64,000 nt of DNA from Ciborinia camelliae (Eukaryota; Ascomycota; Leotiomycetes; Helotiales; Sclerotiniaceae): contig JANPYM010000014.1 in assembly GCA_025890175.1 (NCBI GenBank), positions 1,331,637 through 1,395,636 on the forward strand, in the 5' to 3' direction. The stretch's first letter is position 1, and every line of letters starts with the position of its first letter. The translations under genes were made by a program, and so were the position numbers. Below the pieces are notes generated by a model, which made no database searches, was not told the origin of the DNA, and saw only the letters and a program-made list of their open reading frames with translations. Below, in pieces: positions 11,693-22,183 of the stretch.

Positions 11693-12373
11693 TTGCTTTG
11701 CGTGAATGCCGGGCTTAAGGAGTTTGCTGGAAATGCTAGGATGGTGTTTAGGTTAGGTGCTGGTGATATTAGGAAGTCAATGATATCCCGAGCCGTCTTG
11801 TACATTAGACTGGCTATGTTAGAATGTTTCTTTTCCTTTGATCTTTAATCTTTGATCTTTGATCTTGGATCTTTCATGTTTGGTCGTTGCTCATAATCAA
11901 TCAACTGATTTCAGGGGAATTTGTGCAAGCAGTGTACGGAGTTAAAGCAATGCAAGCATCGGCCGCCAAGCCACCTAGCCTAGGATCCAACTTGGTATTC
12001 GGCTGCGGCGATACAGGACCATGTATGATGTGGGACCAATTCGAAGTCCGAGTCGAAGTCCGAGGTCATGATCAAATGATTTGTCTTTCTATAATCAAGG
12101 TTCAGATAATCAGATTACACAACACAAATTGCAATGCAATGCCACAATGCCGCAAATGCCGTAGTATGTTGCGCAGAAGTAAACAGCTGTCTAGTCTAGA
12201 CTCGAGTACAGCAATGTTACCCAATTTTTACTCTCCTTGGGCCGAGGCACAAAATTTGGTGGGGCAGCCTCGTCATTGTGTTAAAAGGTCGACTTTCCCA
12301 CCTGGTTACCTCAATTAATATCCAAGATCAGCCTTGTACAATCAATATTTTATTACTTTGAACACAGATCAAA
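11693..12373. other. Intergenic region, nothing recognised
   Basis: Downstream of the pinin gene lies a TTTGATCTTTGATCTTGGATCTTT tandem (about 11844-11876), then sequence with an open frame (11887-12318) without homology or coding character. The promoter of the epoxide hydrolase should lie in the last 200-300 bases. Confidence 0.4.
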
Positions 12374-13526
12374 ATGGTAGATAAACTTACCCCACAAGAC
12401 TCTCGAGTTCAATACAAGTCCGCCGATGTCAATGGTCGAACTTACTCCTATATCCTTGCCGAACCTAAAGATGGAGCTGAACCCGTTGCGACCATCTTCC
12501 TGATTCACGGGGTAAGCCATATATTTATTTTCCGATTCGCAAAGCAATATTTGGGATTCCATAACCTAACAGTCTGAATGGCTTGATGCTATCAAGACCT
12601 CAATTAATTATGTTGCTATCATTTACTGATACGTACCTTTCTAGTGGCCTGATATGGCATTCGGCTGGAGATACCAAATCCCCGCCCTCCAAGCCCTTAA
12701 CTTCCGCGTCGTAGTACCAAATATGCAAGGCTACGCCAGTTCTTCCTCCCCCCAAGAACTCAGCGCCTTCACCTACAAAACGGCGGCGGACGACGTGGCC
12801 GCACTCGCCAAAGTCATCGGCGTCACATCTATTATCCTCGGCGGACACGATTGGGGCGGAGCCATCGTCTACCGCATCGCTCTGCACTACCCCCAACTCA
12901 TCCGCGCCGTCTTCAGCGTCTGCACGCCATTCTTCCCTCCCCAGAAAACATATGTTCCGATGACGGTGCGACCGAATTTTAAATACCAGCTCCAGCTCCA
13001 GGGACCGGATGTCGAGAGGGAAATCGTCGGGAAGGAGAAGTTGCGCATGATGCTGAATGCACTCTATGGAGGACGCACGCCCGAGAGGGAGTTGGGATTC
13101 TCGGTCGCGGAAGGCGTGCTGTTTGCGAACCTCGCGTCGCTGGGTCCGTCGCCCCTGCTCAGCGGGGCCGAACTCGATTTCTACGCCGAGCAGTATGCGA
13201 TCCATGGGATCCGCGGCCCGTTGAATTGGTACCGCACGGGCGAACTCAATTTTGAGGATGAGAAGGAGATGGCGGAGGACTTTCATCGCGAGCGGGATCC
13301 CTTGAAGATTGATATCCCCACGATGTTTATTGCCGGGACGAGGGATGCTGCGCTTCCGCCGGCGATGGGCGAGGGCATGATGCAGTGGTTTGTGGAGGGT
13401 AGGTTGAGGAGGGAGGAGGTCGATTCTAGTCATTGGGCTTTGTGGGAGAAGTCGGAGGAGGTTAATGCTTATATTAAGGATTTTGTTTTGGGTGTTGTGG
13501 GGGGAAAGGGACTTTCTCATCTTTAG
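12374..13526 (+). CDS. Alpha/beta-hydrolase fold epoxide hydrolase
   Basis: Probably a soluble epoxide hydrolase that opens epoxides to diols in detoxification or secondary metabolism. Two exons, 12374-12511 and 12645-13526, give 339 residues. The intron falls inside the oxyanion motif, and its removal rebuilds HGWPD (residues 45-49). The nucleophile elbow is GHDWGGA with Asp115 as catalytic residue. The charge relay is completed by an Asp in AGTRDAALPP and His in SSHWALWE. A cap domain lies between about 150 and 270, with the WYRTGELNF segment a likely place for the oxirane-polarising Tyr. No signal peptide is present. Asp rather than Ser in the elbow separates it from esterases; dehalogenases are an alternative. 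Exon 2 is distinctly more GC-rich than the surroundings in its first two thirds. Confidence 0.9.
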
Positions 13527-15057
13527 ATGAGTCTTGGAGTGCATCTTGGATGTTTAGATATCTACCTAGGTAGGTATCTATCTATCTATGGTTCCTTACA
13601 AAAATATAGACAAACATATAGACAACATATAAACAAACATATAGACAAAAATATAGACAAACATTTTTCATCACTAGTATAGCATAGCATAGCATAGTAT
13701 ACCCATCTCGCAAGTCTTATTTGGATTTATATAAATATCTAGATACCCAGATATTTACCTACCCGAGTTTGAATTTCGATCTCATCCTCGTAGTAACGTA
13801 GTCACTGACTTGTGACTTCTAACTCATGACTCGTGATAGAATAAATATAATATAATATAAGTAAATAGATAGATAAATAGGTAGATAAAAGTTTTGATTC
13901 TGGGATTTGGGGGGTTTATATATACCTAGGTAGGTAGCTGGAGGTAGGTAGGTGGAGTGGGATGAAGGGGATGGCATGGCATGGGATAGATGGGATGAAA
14001 TGAAGGGGTATTATAGAGGGATAATATCTATCTACGGAGTACGGAGTAGGTAGGTACCTAGATACTGTAATAATAGGTAATAAGGTTACTAGATACCTAC
14101 TGTACTCTATAGATAGATAGCCCTGGAGATAGATACGGTAGTAGGTGTGTGTAGGTAGGTGTAGGTTGGTTGAAATGCCGAGGCGTTGGTTTCCCCTGAA
14201 TGATGGATGGATGGATGGATGTTCTATTTTACTGCTGATGGGTTTTGGTATAATATATTATATCTACTAGATAGATAGGTAGGTACTCTCTTCATACGAT
14301 GGTCATCTTATCTTATGAACTTTGTGAAATATACCTATCTAGGTATCTAATATAACATACTAGGTACATACTCAAGTATAATATGGGATAAATAGCACCA
14401 TCACACTTATACCTACCTACCTACCTAGTTAATGAATGAATAAATGAATCAATCAATCAATCAAAAATGAATGAATCAATGAATCAATGAATCACGTTCA
14501 CCTCCGTACGGTTTACCGTATTTGGCTTCACGTATGAACTCACATCCATCCATCCCGACTCTTCCAGCACTCTCCATCTTTCTCTTATCTATTGGATCGC
14601 TTAACCCTCCGCCAGCCTTGATTCTTTAGCTTGCCTCATTTTAGTCTCTCCTCTCACGCCCCGTGCTACCTGACTATACCTCTTAGTGCGTCTTTCAAAG
14701 GCCAAACCATGAAGGGCTGCCTCTGCCTCTGCCTCTGCCTGTCCATCCATCTTTCATCCATCAAATCCATCTCACCAAACGAACTTTCCACTGCAGCTAC
14801 CGACCGATCGATCAATTCTCACACTTGAATCAAACCACCACATTACAAGTGACAACCACCACCCAACTTTTCCGAGTACAAATAAAAATCAATCAATCAA
14901 ACCATCAATCAATTTTATTTTATTTCGCAAATTCGCAAATTCGCAAAATCCCCCTGATTCAATTTTCCACTTCTTTATTACACACCTTACATTAATTCGG
15001 TACTTTTTTCATGAATCTCTCCTATTCCCAACAAATCGAAGAATTTCATGAGCCGAA
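13527..15057. repeat. Simple-repeat-rich intergenic block
   Basis: This gene-free block holds many short tandem tracts: TACCTAGGTA palindromes at 13563 and 13923, an ACATATAGACAAA tandem at about 13605-13660, AGCATAGC units near 13680, GATAGATA tracts, TGGATGGA near 14207, and AATGAATCAATC arrays at about 14430-14490. Short pyrimidine tracts from about 14500 onward probably belong to the promoter and leader of the RING/PHD gene. Confidence 0.6.
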
Positions 15058-17325
15058 ATGACAGACGCTTGTATTGTATGTTTAGAGGATTTGGAAATCC
15101 AGCATGATGATGAAGTTGGGGTGGTCCAGGTGCCCGACCCCGAAACCGATGCTCATCTTGAGGGGGGCAAAGAAGTGGCGGCGGATGAACTTCAAGAACG
15201 ACATGAACATCAACTCCTACACAATTATCCCGGGAAACCCAACAACGCTCAATTAGTTGCTCAGATTAAACCTTGCGGCCATGTTTTGCACGATGATTGT
15301 TTGAGAGAATGGAGTCAAAAGGCTAATAGTTGTCCCATTTGTCGGGCTACATTTAATTTGGTCGTGGTGCTGGATAAGGTTGGAGGTAAGCTTGTTACTT
15401 TCTTTTTTTGTGAGACTTGGAGTTTTTATATTGCGAAAGAGAGATGGAAATTTTGGGATTTTAGCTGGAATTGTTTCTTGGGATTGTTGGAGAGTTGAAT
15501 CACTTTTGTGATGATTGATTTTTATTTCTTTTAAAGTCTGGCATTTATATTCTATTTGCGACTTTCAGCCATGATCGAGGGTTGTCTATTATTTTACGAA
15601 GTACATTATAATTTTGAGCAACTATTAACTTTTTTTTTTACAGGAACTGTTCAATCAGAATATACCGTCCAAGATCGAAAACAAACTGCCGAATTCGATT
15701 TGGCTGAGTGGCAAGAAAATAACCCAGAACAATATGAAGATGAAGAAGATGATAGACCTTGTCCAATCTGCCAGCAGTCAGACCAAGAAGATGTTCTCTT
15801 ATTATGCGACAACTGCGATGCAGGTTATCATACGCATTGTATTGGTTTAGACAGTGTCCCACCTGTAGGTACCCACTGGTATTGTATGGAATGTGTGGAA
15901 AGTGGTGCTTTAAGCTCCCATGACGAATCGCGAGGACCCGCTCGAACAATTCCCTTCTCGGGGCCAAACATCAGCAGAACTCAGGCCACTGTTCGACGTG
16001 CTCGTAGGAGTGGCAGACAAGACAGATGGACAAATGCTTGGGGTCAATTAAGTAGCGTGATTCGAAATGTTACTGGTGTTGATCTCGATTTCGCCGAGGA
16101 TGATCAGGAGATCAGAGGTTATAGGGATTTCCAACAATTCTCGCACATGGAATTTCGGAGATGGGAACGACGAATGCACATTGCTACACGTCAAGGTGCT
16201 GGCCAAGTATTTCGTGCTGCGGCGCCACAAGTGATTAGAGAGCGTATTCACTCACCAGCACCAGTGGTTGAAACTCGCGAAGAGAGGCAGGCATGGGGAG
16301 CAATGGAGAGAGCTCAACATTTGGAGAATACACCAAATGCAAGAAAGCGCAGAAGATCGGCTACCGCATCACCAGCCAGCCATGGCGATTCAACACCAGA
16401 AGAACCCGAACGGAAACAGAAACGACCAAGAACACGAATTGTTCAGAATGGACCATCATCTGTTGCATCATCGAGTACAAATCCACAATCTCAAACTCAA
16501 CCTAGCAGGAGCAATAGCTCACCAAGACGATCACCAAGACCGACAAATACAATCAACACAAACTCGGAACCTACCTTTCTCTCTTCACTTCTTCGAGAAG
16601 TTGAGATGGCACCATCATCGGATGATGATTCAATAAGATTTGGATTCGATATTACGTCTAGTCGAACAAATGGTGTCACAAGTCCATCTTTTGATTATTC
16701 TTCCCCGGCTACTTCACCAGCATCTCCCGCCTCTTCTATTCGTAGTCGCGCAATGTCGATCACCCCTCCACCAAGAGTACATTCCCGTTCCCCTCCTCTG
16801 AGCACAAGTGTTATGCCCGACTTTTCTGCCATCCACTATTCACCAAGTCGATCACCACCAGCAGATTCGATGAATCAAACGACCAGTAATCAAAACAAGA
16901 GAAAGAGAGATGGGTCTCCTACACCAGAAATCCGACAACTGCGACCTCGCAGACAAAGAATATCTAGAGCCAATTCTCAAGATTCTTCACATGTACGAAC
17001 AGATCCTGTACAAACAAATACTGTACAACCGACATCTCGATCCGAGAATACATCCCCAATACGAAATACTATGTCAATTGAAGAAAAAGAAAGTATCAAC
17101 AAGATGGTAAAAACAGCTCTTGGACCACATTGGAAATCACAAAAGATCTCAAGCACACAATATGCCGATATTAATCGAAATGTATCAAGAAAGCTTTATG
17201 AACTTATTGCTGATAAAAAGATATCGGATCAAGATCAAAGTTCGTGGGAGAATGTTGCAACTTCAGAAGTTAGTAAAGCAGTCCAATCTCTAACAAATCA
17301 GATTTCACCAAATGGTGTTGAATAA
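15058..17325 (+). CDS. RING finger plus PHD finger protein (PHRF1/Asr1-like)
   Basis: Likely a nuclear ubiquitin ligase or chromatin reader. Two exons, 15058-15385 and 15644-17325, give 669 residues. An N-terminal RING-H2 has its first Cys pair at residues 6-9 (CIVC), a long acidic insert, then CGHVLHDDC and CPIC near residues 80-100. A PHD finger follows in exon 2: CPIC, LLLCDNCDAGYHTHCIGL, WYCMEC. The rest is low-complexity, rich in Ser/Pro/Arg (SPRRSPRP, SRSPPLS), with several RKRR-like nuclear signals. The last 75 residues, from EEKESINKMVKTALGPHWKS to the stop, look folded and helical. RING next to PHD is the arrangement of animal PHRF1 and yeast Asr1, which bind the RNA polymerase II tail; that role is inferred. 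An in-frame ATG at 15556 could start a shorter form lacking the RING. Confidence 0.88.
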
Positions 17326-19167
17326 TAAATTACGCATTTTACGACCCAAAGGCGAAATACATGGGACATTTTTTCGGCAAGGCATATTTTCCAGGAGTAC
17401 TTTGAACTTGAAAACAACTAGCGATCATCGGAATACCCAATTATTGTGATTTGAGACACAAAATTTTTGCTCTTTACAATTGGTGTTATATGGAACGGAG
17501 CAATTCATTCATTGGTATGGATGTGGACGGATTGCTATTTTTATGATACCAAAATATTTTGCGCTGGAGCACTTGGGCAATAAGAGAGTCATTCTAGTTC
17601 TGGTCATCGGGGATCCTATGGATTTGGGATTTACTTGGAAGCTTGTAATACATTGGCATGGAGGGAGCAAGGAAGGAAGATGATAATACCAGGTATTTTA
17701 TGGTATAGGTGTTTTACGGGGGGGAGCGGAGCGGTGGGTGAATATTTCAAATGATGGGTGGAGGGAATTGTATATTGGGAAAGGGGAATTTGGAGAGAAG
17801 GGGATGGGGTTGGGGTTGGGGTTGGGGAATCGGAGATGATGATTGATACATATGGGAATGGGAAAGGGAAAGGGAAAGTTTATGGGAATGGCCCGGGGTG
17901 GTGTGGTGTTTTTTTCTCTTCTTTCTTTCTTTCTAAAATAGATAGATGGATGAATGAATGAATGATATTCTAGTGTCTGAAGATTGATTGATTTATTGCT
18001 TTTTTTATGTGTATATGCATGATTTTGTGGATTATGGATTTGATTCTCACTGGAGGGCGGCTGCGTGGGGTCGGGATTACCTAATACAGTGTACTGTAGT
18101 GTAGGTAGCGGCAGTACCTTGGTTGGCTGTGAATGAATGGGTGAGGGTCGGGACTCGGGACTTGGGACTCGGGGGTTGCCGGGGGGTTGAAATTTTCACA
18201 TTGAAAGATGGAGGATGGGAATATTCAACAGAGGTCAGACAGGGTAAATAGGTAGGTATTGATTGATTGATTGATATTTGGAATTTGGAATTCTTTTGGT
18301 TATTAGGTAGAAGGTATAAGGTACAAGTTATAAGGAGGTAGGTGAGAGGTAGACATAGAACTCGACTCTCTCTCCTCTCCTCTCAACCCCCCAAAAACCT
18401 CCTCCCTCAAACCCCCAAAACCCTCCCCAAACTTCAAAAAAAACCAACTTCAAAAAAAAATGTCAACAGTCGCTATCTAACGGTTCCCGTAGGCAAAAGA
18501 CGAGGGTACCGCTAGCGAAAAAAGCCTGATGCTTTGCTCTGGGCACGTAATAATGGTCAGGACGTTCTGGGGTGAATCGGGTCTTGATGATAAGGATTGG
18601 TGCCGTTGTTGGGAAAAAAGAAGAAGAAGAAGAAGAAGGGGAGGGAAGAAGGGGGAGGGGGAGGGGGTTTTATAGGAGGGGAGGTTGGAGNNNNNNNNNN
18701 GGGGGAGGGGGTTTTATAGGAGGGGAGGTTGGAGGGAGATTACTAGGTTGGTGGGTGGGGATGGGAGGAGAGGAGATTGGAGGCTAGTGAGGTTGTGGTT
18801 AGTGGGTGGGTGCGTGGGTGGGTTGGTTACGTAAGGTGAGGATGAGGGAGGAAGAGGGTTAGGTAAGGAATTATTAATAATAAATTATTACCTAGGATGT
18901 GGATTGGGATTTGGATGTGGATGTGGATGCGAAAGATGGTTGGTTGGTTGATTGATGATTGATGATTGGTGATTGGTGATTGGGGAATTATATGTCCAGT
19001 CATCATCTCACCCATGTATTATGTAAGCGATCCGGATTTAATTTTTAGGATGGTGGGTTTTTGGATGAGGTGAGGTGAGGTTGGAGAGGAGATTGTTATT
19101 CTTGTGTTGGTTGTAGAGAAATTATACATACCTACCTACATACACATACCATACATATACAGCAAAT
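17326..19167. other. Intergenic region with G/A-rich repeats and assembly gap
   Basis: No gene was recognised. The plus strand is purine-rich, with GGTTGGGGTTGG and GGGAAAGGGAAA tracts near 17805-17880, GATTGATT arrays, and pyrimidine-rich sequence at 18360-18430. A short unique stretch at about 18465-18570 contrasts with its surroundings but matches no RNA family I know. The 10-N gap lies at 18691-18700. Confidence 0.45.
18691..18700. other. Assembly gap (10 N) with identical 34-base flanks
   Basis: Ten undetermined bases. The 34 bases before the gap (18657-18690) are identical to the 34 after it (18701-18734), so the two contig ends probably overlap and the gap may be empty in reality. Confidence 0.95.
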
Positions 19168-20516
19168 ATGACGGCGAGTAGTAGAGGTTGCAGTAGGGCT
19201 GCTGTGAGATTATTAAGTATGTATTTGGGAATTCAATTCAATTCATTTCAATTCCATTCGATTGTCTTATTTTCTTTTCCTGTATGATGGGTGCGCTTGC
19301 TTGGGCTAGAAGAGAAGAGAAGAGAAGAGGAGAGAAGCTCATATTCATTGATTTACTATACTAATAAGCTATGGTGTAGATTCTTCAAGAATAACAATTA
19401 CCCCCCGAACCCATCTCAGCACACCATACACATGTATACAGCAATTGCGCAGCTCCAAGGTGCGAAGCTACGCCACAGCGACCTCGACCTTCCAACCCAT
19501 CGAAGCAGCAGCACCTACGCATCTTCCTCCCTCCCACAGCCCCTCGGCCAGCCCGCGCAGCTATAAAATCTCCACGGGGATAATCTTAAGTCGACCGCCT
19601 CTGCTCACGGAACGCGGCAGCGCATTCGAAAAGGCCTTTTACCTGTATCAAAAACGATTGAACGAGCGCTTGGTGCTCCCGTTCACGCGCTACTTCTACC
19701 ACAAGAAAGACCAGCCGGCGGACACGGAGTGGAAAGCCAAGGTCAAGGAGCGCAATGGCGTGGCGGCGCGCGATATCGGCGGGTATCGGGCGTATGGCGA
19801 GGAAGGCTGGAACGACGAGGTGATGATTGGGGGCGCCGAGGAGAAGGTCGGCGAGTGGGATGAGATTGCGGGGAAATTGGTCGAGGAGGGGATGGGGGAT
19901 GAGGGGGATCAGGTGGTGCTGGAGAAGAGGGTGGGATCGGAGGAGGTCGAGGGGGATCGGAGGAGCTTGGCGAGGAAATTGGATGAGACGCTTTATTTGC
20001 TCGTGAAGGTCGGTGGGAAGACCACGGATCGGGAGGGCAATATCATCGATGTGGATGTGTGGGAATTTCCCCGGGGTGATCTGCAGGGGAATGAAGTCTT
20101 GCATACGGTTCGTTTATATCCTATCCCCCCCAATTTCCCCCCCCCCCCAAATTTCCCTCTCATTTCCCATCCCCAACCCCCCAATCCAACCCAACCTAAC
20201 CTAACCTAACTAACCCACCCCTCCCCCTCCCCAGGCCGCCGAACGCATCCTCACGCAAACAGCCGGACCCAACATGAACACGTGGATCGTGGGCCACGTC
20301 CCGATCGGCAGTCTCACGATCGAACGATCGGCCAAATTCGCGCGCGAACCCGAAAAGGTCTTTTTTATGAAGGGGCGCATCATGGCGGGTCAGGTTAATT
20401 TGCAGGGGAATGAGCATCGCGCGAGGGATTTTGTTTGGTTGACGAAGGGCGAAATTGAAGGGCTGGTTTCGAAGAGGTTTTGGAGTCAGGTGGGGGGGAT
20501 GTTGGGGGGGAGGTAG
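19168..20516 (+). CDS. MRPL46: Mitochondrial large ribosomal subunit protein mL46 (Nudix fold)
   Basis: A subunit of the mitochondrial large ribosomal subunit. A catalytically inactive Nudix-like fold is seen in the last two thirds: LDETLYLLVKVGGK, VWEFPRGDLQGNEVLH, AAERIL, MNTWIVGHVPIG, KVFFMKGRIMAGQV and the C-terminal DFVWLTKGEIEGLV. The N-terminus is basic and rich in Ser/Ala (KVRSYATATSTF), as in a mitochondrial presequence, and is followed by the RPPLLTERGSAFEKAFYLYQKRLNERL signature of the mL46 N-terminal domain. The last intron (20108-20234) is clear. The first is not: ATG at 19168 with a donor near 19217-19221 and an acceptor at 19419 or 19441; joining 19168-19220 to 19420-20107 and 20235-20516 stays in frame and gives 340 residues. 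Confidence 0.85.
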
Positions 20517-21075
20517 GTGTGTGGGAGGTTGGTTGGTGAGGGGTGTGGGTGATGGGTGAGGGTGAGGGTGAGGGTGGGGGTTAGGAAAGGGTTATTGAGG
20601 AGGGGGAGTGAGGAGGTGATGGACAGGTGTGGTGGATGTGGATTGGTGCTCTATGTATGTATTGTATGATGTACGAATTTCCAAGTTTTTTATTTTTTTT
20701 TGAAAGAAGGATGGATGGATAGATGGATAAGATGGAAGGATGTCTGGTGAATGACATGGCATCTGTGGAAAGTGGAACATGGAAATGGGAAGTGGAAATG
20801 GGAAGTGGAAGTGGGAAGTGGAAGTGGAAATGGAAAATTATAGTGGAAATGGAAGTGGAAATGGAAAATGATGGAATGGGGGAATCAAGCAAGTAAATAA
20901 GGAAGTAAATAAGCAAAATAAGGAATCAAATAAGGAATTAAGGAATCAGGGAATTAAGCAAGCAAATAAATATAGCTTTGGTAGATAGCTAGCTAGCTAG
21001 ATGGATAGAAGCGAGAGAAGTGAGAGATAGAAGGGGGGAGAGGGGAGAGGGTTAAAAATGAAAATGAAAATGAAA

Positions 21076-21260
21076 ATGTATGAAATGTATGAAATGTATG
21101 AAATGTATGAAATGTATGAAATGTATGAAATGTATGAAATGTATGAAATGTATGAAATGTATGAAATGTATGAAATGTATGAAAATATATGAAATGTATG
21201 AAATGTATGAAATGTATGAAATGTATGAAATGTATGAAATGTATGAAAATGTATGAAATG
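21076..21260. repeat. ATGTATGAA 9-base minisatellite
   Basis: About 20 head-to-tail copies of a 9-base unit, with two variant positions where an extra A-rich spacer occurs (near 21182 and 21246). A 9-base period keeps all frames open. Confidence 0.92.
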
Positions 21261-21360
21261 AATGGTTATTATGTTTGTAAATAGTATAGATAATGTTATG
21301 GATGGATGGATTTGCATTTGATTGAGAAGGAATTGTGATTTTGGATTTGGATTTGGATTT

Positions 21361-21830
21361 TGGGGGGGAAGGAGAGGAGAGGGGGAGAGGGGAGAGAGGA
21401 GAGGGGAGAGGGGGAGAGGGGAGATGGGAGGTGTTGAGGGGGGAATTGTGATTTGGATTTGGATTTGGATTTGGATTTGGATTTGGATTTGGATTTGGAT
21501 TTGGATTTGGGGGTGAGCGAGGAGAGGGGGTGAGGAAGGAGAGGGAGAGGGGAGAGAGAAAGGAGAGGAGAGGGGAGAGAAGGGATGGAAAAGGGAGGGA
21601 TGGGAGGTGTTGAAGGGAGAGGGGAGAGGGGAGAGGGGGAGAGGGGGAGAGGGAGAGGGGGAGAGGGAGAGGGGAGAGGGGGAGAGGGGAGAGGGGGAGA
21701 GGGGAGAGGGGAGAGGGGAGAGGGGAGAGGGGAGAGGGGAGAGGGGAGAGGGGAGAGGGGGTAAGCGAGGAGGGGGGAGAGAGGAGAGGGGAAAGGAAAG
21801 GAAAGGAAAGGAGTTTTGGAAGAACTTCAA
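21361..21830. repeat. Polypurine GGGGAGA tract with embedded GGATTT array
   Basis: Nearly all bases on the plus strand are G or A, apart from a GGATTT array of about ten units at 21451-21510. Mirror symmetry of the GGGGAGAGGGG units is compatible with triplex DNA. Confidence 0.85.
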
Positions 21831-22183
21831 AGAAGAACTTCAAAGAAGAGATGCAATTGATAGGAAGGCGAGTAGAGGAGAGCGAGCTTGGGAAATAAGA
21901 GAATAGAAGAGGTGTAATAGAAGAGGTGTAATAGAAGAGGTGTAATAGAAGAGGTGTATTTCGAGTGTATCTTCAATGTATTCGATGACAACTATTTTAG
22001 AAATTCAAACCGAAAATGATGAAAGTATTGTGAAAGTATTGACGATATATCGTTTGAAAGAAATCAAATTTGAATCGAGTCAAAAACACTCTTTACATCT
22101 ATAATTCCTTGCTCATTACCTACCTACCTATTGAATCAAAGACTCGAATCTCATCCTCGCCAAATACCAATCAAACTATTTCC

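Larger units (their letters stand above)
20517..22183. repeat. Minisatellite and polypurine block
   Basis: The plus strand is very purine-rich. It holds GGAAGTGGAAATG tracts (20760-20870), AAATAAGGAATC tracts (20890-20960), a 9-base minisatellite (21076-21260), GGATTT hexamer arrays, a long GGGGAGA tract (21361-21830) and a GAAGAGGTGTAATA 16-base tandem (21903-21957). Long open frames across it exist only because the repeats lack stop codons. Confidence 0.75.

Noticed and set aside
11887..12318. 143-codon plus-strand frame
   Set aside because: No homology recognised, irregular composition, and it sits in the spacer before the hydrolase promoter.
12600..13544. 314-codon open frame on the minus strand
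   Set aside because: It overlaps the epoxide hydrolase antisense, has His/Arg/Leu-rich composition typical of a shadow of GC-ending codons, and no domain.
18465..18600. Short non-repetitive stretch as a possible snRNA or snoRNA
   Set aside because: I could not find C/D or H/ACA boxes, U-snRNA motifs or a convincing stem; left as unassigned.
19586..20104. 172-codon minus-strand frame
   Set aside because: Antisense shadow of mL46, whose plus-strand frame has clear family motifs.
20185..20216. CCTAACCTAACCTAAC tract as an internal telomere repeat
   Set aside because: The unit is CCTAA, not CCCTAA, only three or so copies, and it lies in the mL46 intron next to the acceptor where pyrimidines are expected.
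20997..21843. Two minus-strand frames of more than 260 codons
   Set aside because: They are made wholly of simple repeats (Ser-Pro-Leu, Ile-Gln, Tyr-Ile-Ser runs) that lack stop codons; not coding.
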